In this document: positions 17,781-27,132 of the stretch, piece by piece
How the letters are laid out: every line of letters begins with the position of its first letter
Position numbering within the stretch: the first letter of the stretch is position 1
Assembly (NCBI GenBank): GCA_029846755.1
Contig: JARWBI010000001.1
Location: forward strand, 992,001-1,056,000
Reading direction: 5' to 3'
DNA length: 64,000 nucleotides
DNA from: Falsirhodobacter flavus
Lineage (GTDB): Bacteria > Pseudomonadota > Alphaproteobacteria > Rhodobacterales > Rhodobacteraceae
Program-made: the position numbers and the translations under genes
Notes under the pieces: generated by a model
The model's database searches: none
The model's input: only the letters and a program-made list of their open reading frames with translations
What the model was told of the DNA's origin: nothing

Positions 17781-19566
17781 GCGCGGGCGCTTCCACCTTA
17801 TGCTCGGAAGCCGCAAGCGGGGCTGCCTCGCCACCCTGCCATGCGGCAAGGATACGGTCCTGAAGGTTCATCACCGGGGCGGGCGACAGTTCCAGCGGGG
17901 CGGTGAACAGCGCCGTCCGGCTGCGTTTCGACGTCCAGGACACCACGAAGGGCGCTAGGATCATCGGGATGACGATGGGCAGCAGCCACGGAACGAGGCC
18001 CGGAGCCAGCAGATAACAGGTTCCAAGACCCACCACGCCCGTCGTCACGATCCAATGCGTCGCGCCCCATGCTTCGCCGATCGAAAGCGTACCATCGCCC
18101 CGGTTGTTCGTCGGCCAACCGCCGTCGCGGCCCAGCAGAACCTGAAAGACCGACCGTGTCTGGAACATCATGAGGATCGGCGCGGTTACGGAGGAGAAGA
18201 CAAGCTCGGTCAGCGAGGACTGTATCGCCAGCGCAGCGCCGCCGAAGCCGCGCGCCCGGCCCGAAGCGACGGCATCCGCGACCACCAGCAGCTTCGGCAG
18301 GAACAGAAGACCAAAGATGCCGACCGCAAGCCCGATTGCTTTCCACGCCTCGTTAGAGGGGAAGACCGGGAAGGGCCAATAGGGCACGGGGAAGTAGTTG
18401 ACGGGCGGCGTGAACCAGGGTGCAAGGATCGACGCGATCAAGAACCCAAGCCAGAACAGAGGCGAGATGTAACTAAGGATGCCCTGAAGGAAAACGAAAC
18501 GGCTCCACATCAGCAGGCCAGGTGCCGTCAGAAGACGCGAATGTTGAAGGTTGCCCTGACACCAACGTCGGTCGCGCTTTGCATGATCGACGATGTTCTC
18601 CGGGCCTTCTTCGTAGCTTCCCTCAAGGTCGTCATCCAGCCGCACGATCCATCCGGCACGCGCAAGCAGCGCAGCCTCGACATAATCGTGGCTCATGATA
18701 TGGCCACCGAAGGGCGGAGAGCCGGAGAGCTCCGGCAGACCGCAGCTTTCGACAAAGGCACGCACGCGGACCATGGCGTTATGGCCCCAGAACGGGCCCG
18801 TTTCGCCCTGCATCATTCCAAGACCGCGCGCAAACACGGGCGAGTGGAAGCTGGCGGAAAACTGCATCGCACGGCCAAAACGGGCGCGGGCGCGCGTCAC
18901 CTTCGGCAGCGATTGCAAAAGCCCGAGCCGCGGCTCCGCCTCCATCCGGCGGGCCATCTCGACGATGGTGCTGCCTTCCATCAGGCTGTCGGCATCAAGG
19001 ATCAGCGCGAAGTCATAGGCACCGCCCGAACGCTGGAAGAAATCCTCGATATTGCCCGCCTTGCGACCTTTGTTATTGGTCCGGCGGCGATAGAACATCC
19101 GCCCTTCCGCACCGCATTCCTGGACCATCCGCTCGAACCAGATACGTTCCTCGGCGGCGATATCGTCCTTGCGGGTGTCAGACAGGATCGCGAAATGGAA
19201 ATGATCCTGAAGCCCGGTCTCTTTAAGCGAGGCGTCCATCGCTGCGATACGGGAATAGGTCGTCACCGGATCTTCGTTATAAACCGGCACAAGTATGGCA
19301 GTCCGGCTACCAAGCCCATTGAAGGGGGGCAGGACCGGGGGACGCGCCCGCGTCGTCAGTCCCAGAAGCGCCTGCGTTGCGCCCCATGCCAACCAAAAGG
19401 TCGAAAGCAGGATAAACGCCGATCGAACGACATCCATCGAGTCTAGCCCGTCGGCCATACCGAACTGCAGAAAAAGCATGAACGCCCCTGCAGCAGCAAG
19501 GACGCTCAGGCTAAGGGCGATCGTCCGGGAGAGCCCCGCGCCCCCGGTTCCGGACGAAGCAGTCAT
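17773..19566 (-). CDS. opgH: glucans biosynthesis glucosyltransferase OpgH (N-terminus separated)
   Basis: Inner-membrane GT2 glucosyltransferase building the linear backbone of osmoregulated periplasmic glucans from UDP-glucose. The 597-residue frame has two N-terminal helices, ILVPVYNEDP (91-100), the metal-binding DAD (191-193), the acceptor motif RRWCQGN (333-339) and a C-terminal multi-helix membrane domain. Upstream of ATG 19566 the same frame stays open for another 53 codons except for one TGA two codons before the ATG (see the 19570-19731 feature). As written, the protein lacks the short cytoplasmic leader expected of OpgH. Confidence 0.88.
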   Translation of the reverse strand: MTASSGTGGAGLSRTIALSLSVLAAAGAFMLFLQFGMADGLDSMDVVRSAFILLSTFWLAWGATQALLGLTTRARPPVLPPFNGLGSRTAILVPVYNEDPVTTYSRIAAMDASLKETGLQDHFHFAILSDTRKDDIAAEERIWFERMVQECGAEGRMFYRRRTNNKGRKAGNIEDFFQRSGGAYDFALILDADSLMEGSTIVEMARRMEAEPRLGLLQSLPKVTRARARFGRAMQFSASFHSPVFARGLGMMQGETGPFWGHNAMVRVRAFVESCGLPELSGSPPFGGHIMSHDYVEAALLARAGWIVRLDDDLEGSYEEGPENIVDHAKRDRRWCQGNLQHSRLLTAPGLLMWSRFVFLQGILSYISPLFWLGFLIASILAPWFTPPVNYFPVPYWPFPVFPSNEAWKAIGLAVGIFGLLFLPKLLVVADAVASGRARGFGGAALAIQSSLTELVFSSVTAPILMMFQTRSVFQVLLGRDGGWPTNNRGDGTLSIGEAWGATHWIVTTGVVGLGTCYLLAPGLVPWLLPIVIPMILAPFVVSWTSKRSRTALFTAPLELSPAPVMNLQDRILAAWQGGEAAPLAASEHKVEAPAHA

Positions 19567-19569
19567 GGA

Positions 19570-19731
19570 TCAGTTGCCTGCCCGCGTTGCCCGGGGAAGG
19601 AAGGCGCGGAACATCGACATGCCGCGCGGCGCTTCCAGCACCTGCCGGGGCATTGCCATGGGCGCATCGGGCAACGCGCCCTTTTCCGCCTGCTGATTAT
19701 CCGAACCGTCGTTAGACTGCGCAGTTGTCAT
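19570..19731 (-). CDS. 53-codon leader, in frame with opgH but closed by TGA
   Basis: Small frame between opgG and opgH. Its ATG at 19731 overlaps the opgG stop as ATGA, and its TGA (19570-19572) is two codons before the opgH ATG, in the same frame. The peptide contains ALPDAPMAMPRQVLEAPRG and MSMFRAFLPRATR, which resembles the proline-rich cytoplasmic start I recall for OpgH proteins of this group. It is probably the original OpgH N-terminus, cut off by a nonsense codon, or a coupled leader peptide. Confidence 0.6.
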   Translation of the reverse strand: MTTAQSNDGSDNQQAEKGALPDAPMAMPRQVLEAPRGMSMFRAFLPRATRAGN

Positions 19732-21347
19732 GCGTTGATCCATTGGTTGAGCCAGGTTTCAGAGAGCTTCCGACCATAACCGGCAATATGAGCGCCCAGT
19801 TCCACGATTGCACCCTCCGCGGCCGTCACGTCGGCAACAAGCCGCCACATGTCGGTTCCGGGGATGCGGTCCAGTGTCGTATGCGCGACCTCGCCGTTCT
19901 GCACGCTCACGATCGCTTCAAGTTGGGCGTCGGATGGCAGATTTGCAATGACCCCGCCCTTGAAATCAACGACGAACTTTCTGAAATTTTCGCCGTTATC
20001 CACGCCCGATACACCGCCGACACCAGCCCTCGTTTCGAAAACCCAGGCCAGTGGCGCAGTCTCGTCCTGTGGCAGGTCACCCCAGCGAAGCGAATAGGCA
20101 TATTCGCGCGCGTCACCCTGACGGAACTCTCCCTCCGGCACCCAGAAGGCGACGATATTGTCGTTGATCTCGGAATCTGTCGGGATCTCGACCAATCGGA
20201 CGGCGCCCTTGCCCCATGTGCCGATGGGTTCGACCTTCAGCGACGGGCGGCGTTCATAACGCGCTTCGGTGTCCTGATAATTCTCGAACTCCCGGTCGCG
20301 CTGGTACAGCCCGAAAGAACGGGGCGATTCCTCGGAAAAGTACGACCCCGAAAGCTGTGGCGGATTGTTGAGCGGGCGCCAAATGATCTCGCCATTGGCG
20401 CGTTCGATCCGGAGCCCGTCGCTGTCATGCACATTGGGGCGGAAGTCGTCGAAATCAGCCCGGTTCTTTTCGGCAAACAGGAACATCGACGTCAGAGGTG
20501 CAACACCAAGCTGCGCGATGGTCTGACGGCAATACATGCGCGCGGTGACGTTCATCACGGTTTCCGCGCCGGGGGTGATGACGAAGCGATAGGCCCCGGT
20601 GACCGAGGGGCTTTCCATCGCCGCGAAGATCGTTACCGTCATCGAACCATCGGCCGGACGCTCGATATAGAATCGGCTGAAGCGCGGGAATTCCTCGGGC
20701 GAGTTCGTTGCGGTATTCACAGCAAGTCCGCGTGCCGAAAGCCCGTAGGCGCTGCCGCGACCGAGCGCGCGGAAATATGATGCACCAAGGAAGGCGACCA
20801 ACTCGTCATAGATGTCCGGGCGGTTGATCGGCGTCGCGAGACGGAAACCTGCCACGCCCGGCAGTTCCGCATGCTGCGGCATCCGCTGCGCAAGGTCGTT
20901 GTAATACTCGAAATCGTCGGTCGAGAACTGCATCTCGGTCGCGTTGCCGCCCTGCACTTCGAACATGCGGACCGGGTCTTCGAACAGCCAGCCCATGTGG
21001 AAGGCGGCGACACGGAACATGCTGGCGGCGTTTTCCGTCCAGCGCGAACGGTCGGCCCGGAAATTGATGTTCCGGTAGTCGTCATACTGCAGTTCGGCCA
21101 GAACGCCGACCGGACGCTCTGGCTGTTCGAACGGACGGGTGGCGGCAAGGCGCATCTGGTCCGAAAGGATGTCGAAGCTGAATTCCTCGGGCAGCGGCGC
21201 GGGGGCCGGCTCCGCCTCCACCGGCGGGACCGGCGTCTGCTGCTCCTGCGCGAATGCAGGCGCGGCGACAAACGCCGTCGTGGCGACGCCGCTGGCGATC
21301 AGGCTGCGCCGGGTCAGGTGGAAAGGTCCGGTGGCGGTCGGAATCAT
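19728..21347 (-). CDS. opgG: periplasmic glucan biosynthesis protein OpgG
   Basis: 539-residue exported protein needed for branching and modification of periplasmic glucans. A twin-arginine-type leader is visible (LTRRSLIASGVATTAFVAAPAFAQ), followed by a Pro/Ala/Glu spacer and the MdoG domain with YDDYRNINFRADRSRW and GRGSAYGLSARGLAV. ATG at 21347 fits the signal peptide; the longer frame upstream is not signal-like. First gene of opgGHC, transcribed away from pstS. Confidence 0.9.
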   Translation of the reverse strand: MIPTATGPFHLTRRSLIASGVATTAFVAAPAFAQEQQTPVPPVEAEPAPAPLPEEFSFDILSDQMRLAATRPFEQPERPVGVLAELQYDDYRNINFRADRSRWTENAASMFRVAAFHMGWLFEDPVRMFEVQGGNATEMQFSTDDFEYYNDLAQRMPQHAELPGVAGFRLATPINRPDIYDELVAFLGASYFRALGRGSAYGLSARGLAVNTATNSPEEFPRFSRFYIERPADGSMTVTIFAAMESPSVTGAYRFVITPGAETVMNVTARMYCRQTIAQLGVAPLTSMFLFAEKNRADFDDFRPNVHDSDGLRIERANGEIIWRPLNNPPQLSGSYFSEESPRSFGLYQRDREFENYQDTEARYERRPSLKVEPIGTWGKGAVRLVEIPTDSEINDNIVAFWVPEGEFRQGDAREYAYSLRWGDLPQDETAPLAWVFETRAGVGGVSGVDNGENFRKFVVDFKGGVIANLPSDAQLEAIVSVQNGEVAHTTLDRIPGTDMWRLVADVTAAEGAIVELGAHIAGYGRKLSETWLNQWINA

Positions 21348-21694
21348 ATCGGGCAACGGGTCAGGTTTCCAAGTTCTTCTCAGGGTTTGCGAAGCGTGGG
21401 AATCGCAGTCGAATGGGTATATTGTCCGGTGAAGCCCGGTTGCAAGCGCCGCTTGCGTAAGGGGACGGTTTTGCGCGCAAAATCGCCGTCCCGGCGTGAC
21501 CCAATTGCCCGAATTTCCGGCATTTGTCATCGCGTTTGCCATGAGTCCCGCCGGTATGTGACACGTTGCACGCGAAGAATTTCGGCGCGTTTCATAAAAC
21601 TGTCATGTGGATTTTACATAATGGTTGCACGAGGCGCCTAATCCGGCGCCAAGGCCATCGTGGCCCCAAGGCTCGAAAACTCAGGAGTATCGAG
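21348..21694. other. intergenic region between opgG and pstS
   Basis: 347 bp divergent control region, the longest gene-free stretch in the window. The pstS side is AT-richer and holds a PHO box (21589-21606), a TACATA -10-like hexamer at 21615-21620 and an AGGAG ribosome site at 21683-21687. I see no clear promoter motif on the opgG side, and no coding frame with convincing start and composition. Confidence 0.7.
21589..21606 (+). promoter_or_regulatory. PHO box upstream of pstS
   Basis: GTTTCAT-AAAA-CTGTCAT: two 7-bp direct repeats spaced by AAAA, with the second repeat identical to the PhoB consensus CTGTCAT and the first matching 5 of 7. A TACATA hexamer follows 8 bp later, the spacing expected when PhoB replaces the -35 contact. 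Predicts activation of pstSCAB-phoU-phoB under phosphate limitation. Confidence 0.85.
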
Positions 21695-22723
21695 ATGTCC
21701 GTCATGAAACTCACCGCTTCGGCTCTTGCCGTGGCCGCCGCCACCGCATCGGGCGCCTATGCGCAAGCCCGCGGCCAGATCCAGGTCGCCGGATCCTCGA
21801 CCGTGCTGCCCTATTCCACGATCGTTGCCGAAGCCTTCGGTGAAAACTTCGACTTCCCGACCCCGGTCATCCAGTCGGGCGGCTCCTCGGCCGGTCTGCA
21901 GCAGTTCTGCCAGGGCATCGGCGAGAACACCCCGGACATCGCAAACTCCTCGCGTCTGATCCGCGACAGCGAGATCGAATCCTGCGCCGCGAACGGCGTG
22001 ACCGACATCATGGCCGTCCAGATCGGCTATGACGGGATCGTCTTCGCATCGGACGTGAACGGCAACGAGTTCGCCTTCACCCCGGCCGACTGGTACAAGG
22101 CGCTGGCCGCTCAGGTCGTCGTGGACGGCGCTCTGGTCGCCAACCCCTACAATACCTGGAACGAAGTGAATCCGGATCTGCCGGAACAGCCGATCCTGGC
22201 CTTCATCCCGGGCACCAAGCACGGCACGCGCGAAGTCTTCGCCGAGAAGGTCATCCTGGCTGGCTGTGAAGAATCGGGCGCCCTCGAAGCTCTGACCGCT
22301 CTGTCGGACGAGGACACCGCAGAAGAACAGTGCGGCGCGATCCGTACCGACGGCAAATCGGTCGACATCGACGGCGACTACACCGAGACGCTGGCCCGCA
22401 TCCAGTCGGACAAGAACGGCATCGGCGTGTTCGGCCTGTCCTTCTATGAGAACAACACCAACGTCCTGCGCGTCGCCACCATGTCGGGCGTCGAGCCGTC
22501 GACCGAGTCCATCGCGTCGGGCGAATACCCGGTTTCGCGTCCGCTCCAGTTCTACGTCAAGAAAGCGCATATCGGTGTGATCCCGGGCCTGAAGGAATTC
22601 GTCGAATTCTTCGTGTCCGACGACATCGCCGGCCCGAACGGTCCGCTGTCGGCCTATGGCCTCGTGTCGGATCCGGAACTGGCCGCAACGCAAGCCGCTG
22701 TCGCTGCCGAAGAAACCATGTAA
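21695..22723 (+). CDS. pstS: phosphate ABC transporter substrate-binding protein
   Basis: Periplasmic phosphate-binding protein, 342 residues, with signal peptide ending AYAQA. The mature N-terminus QIQVAGSSTVLPYS and the IQSGGSSAGLQQFCQGI loop are typical of the alphaproteobacterial PstS. ATG 21695 has an AGGAG site 8 bp upstream. First gene of the pst operon, followed by a hairpin that probably lowers expression of the membrane components relative to PstS. Confidence 0.93.
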   Translation: MSVMKLTASALAVAAATASGAYAQARGQIQVAGSSTVLPYSTIVAEAFGENFDFPTPVIQSGGSSAGLQQFCQGIGENTPDIANSSRLIRDSEIESCAANGVTDIMAVQIGYDGIVFASDVNGNEFAFTPADWYKALAAQVVVDGALVANPYNTWNEVNPDLPEQPILAFIPGTKHGTREVFAEKVILAGCEESGALEALTALSDEDTAEEQCGAIRTDGKSVDIDGDYTETLARIQSDKNGIGVFGLSFYENNTNVLRVATMSGVEPSTESIASGEYPVSRPLQFYVKKAHIGVIPGLKEFVEFFVSDDIAGPNGPLSAYGLVSDPELAATQAAVAAEETM

Positions 22724-22767
22724 TGGCCGCGGCGGGGGCGGTCCCGGCCACCCCGCCAAGGTTTGTT

Positions 22768-22795
22768 CGCCCTGCCGGAATGAACCGGCAGGGCG
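22768..22795 (+). terminator. intercistronic hairpin between pstS and pstC
   Basis: Perfect 11-bp inverted repeat (22768-22778 and 22785-22795) with a 6-base AATGAA loop, followed by CTTTC rather than a full T-tract. Its position after the binding-protein gene suggests partial termination or 3' end protection of pstS mRNA. Confidence 0.7.
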
Positions 22796-22816
22796 CTTTC
22801 ACAGACGAGAGTTGAA

Positions 22817-24277
22817 ATGCCCGTCCTCTGGATTGCGCTGATCGTCCTTGCCGCCGCTGCGATTGCTTACGTGCTTGCCCGCCGTTCGGCGCTTGCCTCC
22901 GCGCAGGGGGACGTGCGCCGTATGCACTCCCTGCCTTCCTACTATGGTTGGCATGCTTTCATCCTGACAGCGCTTCCGGCGCTGCTGCTGATGTTGGCCT
23001 GGCTGATCTTCCAGCCCCTGTTCATTGAAAACCGTATCGCAAGCCAGCTTCCCGCCGAAGCCACCGCGACCGCCACCTCGCAACAGCTTGCGATGCGCGA
23101 TGTCCGCTCGGTCGCCGACGGGTTGCAGGCAGCGATCTCCTCCGGTGCAATCACGCCCGAGGAGATGGAGGCCTTCACGAATGACCCCTCGACCCTGCGC
23201 GCCCGTCTGGGCGAGGCCGGCGTCGCGCTGGGCGGAAACGTGACCTCCGAAACGCTCGAAGCAGCGCAGAACTTCCGCGCGCTGGCCTCGACCATGAATC
23301 TGACAATGACCGTTCTGGTGATCGGTGTTGCACTTGCAGGTGCGGCCATCGCGCTGAAACAGGTTCGTCCCGATTTTTGGGCGCGTAATGCGGTCGAACG
23401 GACGGTGATGGGTCTTCTGATCTTCGCGTCCGCCATCGCCATCTTCACCACGATCAGCATCGTCTTCTCGATGGTGTTCGAGACGATGAACTTCTTCCGC
23501 CAGTATCCGTGGCAGTCGTTCTTCTTCGGCACCACCTGGTCGCCGGTCTTCCACGGCAACAGCCAGCTCGGTATCGTTCCGCTGCTGTGGGGCACGCTCT
23601 ACATCAGCTTCATCGCGCTGCTGGTTGCGGTTCCGATCGGCCTGTTCGCCGCGATCTACCTGTCGGAATATGCATCGAACCGCGTGCGGTCCTTCGCCAA
23701 ACCGCTGATCGAGGTGCTGGCCGGGATCCCGACCATCGTCTACGGCCTTTTTGCGCTGGTGACCGTCGGCCCGCTGCTGCGCGACTATTTCGCGCAACCG
23801 CTGGGCCTCGGATCGTCGGGCACCTCGGTCATGACCGCAGGCCTCGTCATGGGCGTCATGATCATCCCCTTCGTGTCTTCGCTGTCGGACGACATCATCA
23901 ACTCGGTCCCGCAATCGCTTCGTGACGGATCGCTCGGGCTTGGGGCGACGAAATCGGAAACGATCCGCCAAGTCGTGCTGCCTGCCGCCCTTCCGGGGAT
24001 CGTCGGCGCCGTGCTGCTGGCTGCCTCGCGCGCCATCGGCGAGACGATGATCGTGGTGCTTGGGGCAGGGGCCGCCGCCCGGCTCGGCCTCAACCCGTTC
24101 GAGGCGATGACGACGATCACCGTGAAGATCGTCTCGCAGCTGACGGGGGATACCGATTTCAACTCGCCCGAGACGCTGGTCGCCTTCGCGCTTGGCCTGA
24201 CCCTGTTCGTCATCACGCTCGGCCTCAACATCTTCGCACTCTACATCGTGCGCAAATACCGGGAGCAATACGAATGA
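22817..24277 (+). CDS. pstC: phosphate ABC transporter permease PstC
   Basis: 486-residue permease, longer than the enteric PstC because of an N-terminal extension with two hydrophobic segments and a periplasmic loop (about residues 1-200), common in alphaproteobacteria. The C-terminal half has the BPD transporter core, with LSEYASNRVRSFAKPLIEVLAGIPTIVYG and the EAA-like DGSLGLGATKSETIRQVVLPAALPG. Confidence 0.92.
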   Translation: MPVLWIALIVLAAAAIAYVLARRSALASAQGDVRRMHSLPSYYGWHAFILTALPALLLMLAWLIFQPLFIENRIASQLPAEATATATSQQLAMRDVRSVADGLQAAISSGAITPEEMEAFTNDPSTLRARLGEAGVALGGNVTSETLEAAQNFRALASTMNLTMTVLVIGVALAGAAIALKQVRPDFWARNAVERTVMGLLIFASAIAIFTTISIVFSMVFETMNFFRQYPWQSFFFGTTWSPVFHGNSQLGIVPLLWGTLYISFIALLVAVPIGLFAAIYLSEYASNRVRSFAKPLIEVLAGIPTIVYGLFALVTVGPLLRDYFAQPLGLGSSGTSVMTAGLVMGVMIIPFVSSLSDDIINSVPQSLRDGSLGLGATKSETIRQVVLPAALPGIVGAVLLAASRAIGETMIVVLGAGAAARLGLNPFEAMTTITVKIVSQLTGDTDFNSPETLVAFALGLTLFVITLGLNIFALYIVRKYREQYE

Positions 24278-25599
24278 GCGATATCAGCTCTCATCGCGGA
24301 AGCAGCTCGCTTCTGGTCGCCGATGCGCGCACGAAGCGCCGCAATGCCGCCGAGGCCCGCTTTCGTTCCTATGGCGTCGCTGCGATCGCCATCGCGCTGA
24401 TCGCGCTGGTCACCCTGCTGATCTCGATCTTCGGGAACGGGGCTTCGGCCTTCCGGCAGACTTTCGTGACGGTCCCGATCACGCTTCCGGCTGAAACGCT
24501 CGATCCGTCGGGCAACCGCGACCCGGCCGAGATGGCGAAGGTCACCACCATCGGATACGGGAACGTGCTGAAGGCCGGTGTCACCGCCGCCGTGCGCGAG
24601 GCTGGCGTCGTGCCCGAAGGTATGGCCGACAGCGATATCGCCGGCATCCTGTCGCAAGAGGCGCCTGCGCAGCTTCGCGCCATGGTCCTGGAAAATCCCG
24701 AGCTGATCGGCACGACGGTCGAAACGCATGTACTTGCCCACGGACGGATCGACGGCTTCTTCAAGGGCCGCGTCACGATGGAAAGCGCCCAGCGCGACAG
24801 CAACGTGACCCCCGAGCGTCTGCAACTGGCACAGGCGATGACCGAGAAGGGCCTGATGTCCTCCGGCTTCAACTGGGGCTTCGTGACGATGCCCGACGCA
24901 TCGGACCAGCGCCCCGAGGCGGCCGGTCTGGGCGTCGCAATCCTCGGCTCGCTGTTCATGATGTTCGTCGTGGTGCTGCTGTCGCTGCCCATCGGCGTTG
25001 CCGCCTCGGTCTATCTTGAGGAGTTCGCGCCGAAGAACCGCTGGACCGACGTGATCGAGGTCAACATCTCGAACCTTGCCGCCGTGCCGTCGATCGTGTT
25101 CGGTATCCTGGGTCTGGCGATCTTCATCAACTTCGCCCACCTGCCGCAATCGGCGCCCATCGTCGGCGGTCTTGTTCTGACGCTGATGACCCTGCCGCGG
25201 ATTATCATTCCGGCTCGTGCCGCACTGCGCGCCGTTCCGCCTTCGATCCGCGATGCGGCTTTGGGCGTGGGCGCAAGCCGGATGCAGACCGTGTTCCACC
25301 ACGTGCTGCCACTGGCCGCACCGGGCATCCTGACCGGCATGATCATCGGTCTGGCGCAGGCATTGGGCGAAACGGCGCCGCTGCTGCTGATCGGCATGGT
25401 CGCCTTTGTCCGCGACTATCCCGGCGGGCTGTTCGATCCGGCATCCGCGCTTCCGGTGCAGGTCTATAACTGGACTCAGCGCTCGGACCCTGCTTTCGTG
25501 GAACGCGCATCAGGGGCGATCATCGTGCTCCTCGTGTTCCTTATCTGCATGAACGCGATCGCAATCATCCTGCGTCGCCGCTTTGAACGCCGCTGGTGA
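24274..25599 (+). CDS. pstA: phosphate ABC transporter permease PstA
   Basis: 441-residue permease with an N-terminal DUF3333-type extension (about residues 20-220) before the transporter domain, which carries [30 protein letters not shown] and [25 protein letters not shown]. Starts in a 4-bp overlap with pstC. Confidence 0.92.
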   Translation: MSDISSHRGSSSLLVADARTKRRNAAEARFRSYGVAAIAIALIALVTLLISIFGNGASAFRQTFVTVPITLPAETLDPSGNRDPAEMAKVTTIGYGNVLKAGVTAAVREAGVVPEGMADSDIAGILSQEAPAQLRAMVLENPELIGTTVETHVLAHGRIDGFFKGRVTMESAQRDSNVTPERLQLAQAMTEKGLMSSGFNWGFVTMPDASDQRPEAAGLGVAILGSLFMMFVVVLLSLPIGVAASVYLEEFAPKNRWTDVIEVNISNLAAVPSIVFGILGLAIFINFAHLPQSAPIVGGLVLTLMTLPRIIIPARAALRAVPPSIRDAALGVGASRMQTVFHHVLPLAAPGILTGMIIGLAQALGETAPLLLIGMVAFVRDYPGGLFDPASALPVQVYNWTQRSDPAFVERASGAIIVLLVFLICMNAIAIILRRRFERRW

Positions 25600-25610
25600 G
25601 GAGCAACAAC

Positions 25611-26408
25611 ATGAACGATATGAGAATCGCGGAGAGAGACGTGTCCACCAGCGAAACCAAGATCGCAGCACGCGGTGTGCAGGTTCATTACGGCACCACC
25701 CATGCGCTGAAGGACGTCGATATCGACATCCTGAACGGCAACGTGACGGCCTTCATCGGCCCGTCGGGCTGCGGCAAGTCGACCTTCCTGCGCTGTCTGA
25801 ACCGCATGAACGACACCATCGCCGCGGCGAAGGTGACGGGTTCGATCAAGCTGGACGGCGAAGATATCTATGACGCCAAGGTCGACCCGGTGCAGTTGCG
25901 CGCCAAAGTCGGCATGGTGTTCCAGAAGCCGAACCCCTTTCCGAAATCGATCTATGACAACGTCGCCTACGGTCCCAAGATCCATGGACTGACCCGGTCC
26001 AAAGCCGAGCTGGACAATGTCGTCGAAACGTCGCTGAAGAAAGCCGCGCTGTGGAACGAGGTGAAGGACCGACTCCATTCGCCGGGCACCGGCCTGTCGG
26101 GCGGGCAGCAGCAGCGCCTTTGCATCGCCCGCGCCGTCGCGACCTCGCCCGAGGTTCTGCTGATGGACGAGCCTTGCTCGGCGTTGGACCCGATCGCGAC
26201 CGCGCAGGTGGAGGAGTTGATCGACGAACTTCGCGGCCAGTTCGCCGTGGTCATCGTGACTCACTCGATGCAGCAGGCCGCACGGGTCAGCCAGAAGACC
26301 GCGTTCTTCCACCTGGGCAACCTGGTCGAATTCGGCGAGACGGGGCAGATCTTCACCAATCCGCGCGATCCGCGCACCGAAAGCTACATCAGCGGCCGGA
26401 TCGGCTGA
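25611..26408 (+). CDS. pstB: phosphate ABC transporter ATP-binding protein
   Basis: 265-residue ATPase with Walker [10 protein letters not shown], the PstB-specific [23 protein letters not shown], signature [14 protein letters not shown] and Walker [16 protein letters not shown] at 25611 sits 11 bp after the pstA stop with GAGGAG just upstream. Powers phosphate import and signals phosphate status via PhoU. Confidence 0.95.
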   Translation: MNDMRIAERDVSTSETKIAARGVQVHYGTTHALKDVDIDILNGNVTAFIGPSGCGKSTFLRCLNRMNDTIAAAKVTGSIKLDGEDIYDAKVDPVQLRAKVGMVFQKPNPFPKSIYDNVAYGPKIHGLTRSKAELDNVVETSLKKAALWNEVKDRLHSPGTGLSGGQQQRLCIARAVATSPEVLLMDEPCSALDPIATAQVEELIDELRGQFAVVIVTHSMQQAARVSQKTAFFHLGNLVEFGETGQIFTNPRDPRTESYISGRIG

Positions 26409-26418
26409 CGGGGGCAAC

Positions 26419-27132
26419 ATGGTAAACGAACAACATATCGTATCGTCCTTCGACCGCGATCTGGAAGCTATCCAGGCGATGATCATGAAGATGGGCGGCC
26501 TCGTCGAGGCTGCCATTCTGGACGCCGCCAAGGCGCTGGAAACCCGCGACGACGAATTGGCCGAAGCCGTGCGCCGTGCCGACAAGGCGATCGACGCGCT
26601 GGAAGATCAGGTGAACGTGGAATGCGCGCGCCTGATCGCGCTGCGCGCGCCGACCGCAACCGACCTTCGCACCGTCCTGACGGTGATGAAGATCGCGTCC
26701 AGCCTGGAGCGTTGCGGCGATTTCGCCAAGAACCTTGCGAAACGGGCGACGGTGCTGTCGCATATGCCCGCGATCCCGGGGGCCAGCAGCGCGATCCGCC
26801 GGATGGCGAAGACGGTCGAACTGCTGCTGAAGGACTCGCTGGATGCCTATATCCACCGCGATGAGCGTTTGGCGACCGAAGTGCGGCAGCGCGACGCCGA
26901 GGTGGACCAGATGTATAACGCCCTGTTTCGCGAATTCCTGACCCATATGATGGAAGATCCGCGCAACATCACGGCCTGCATGCATCTGCACTTCATCGCC
27001 AAAAACATCGAACGTATCGGCGACCACGCGACCACCATCGCCGAGCAGGTGATCTATCTTGTGACCGGCGCGGCCCCCGAGGATGCACGTCCGAAGGGCG
27101 ATACCACCTCCTATGCCGGGGCGAGTGAATGA
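26419..27132 (+). CDS. phoU: phosphate signalling protein PhoU
   Basis: 237-residue all-helical PhoU with two PhoU repeats; the metal-binding ERCGDFAKNLAKR and ERIGDHATTIAEQV motifs are both present. It links the Pst transporter to the PhoR/PhoB system and keeps it off when phosphate is plentiful. Overlaps phoB by 4 bp. Confidence 0.94.
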   Translation: MVNEQHIVSSFDRDLEAIQAMIMKMGGLVEAAILDAAKALETRDDELAEAVRRADKAIDALEDQVNVECARLIALRAPTATDLRTVLTVMKIASSLERCGDFAKNLAKRATVLSHMPAIPGASSAIRRMAKTVELLLKDSLDAYIHRDERLATEVRQRDAEVDQMYNALFREFLTHMMEDPRNITACMHLHFIAKNIERIGDHATTIAEQVIYLVTGAAPEDARPKGDTTSYAGASE

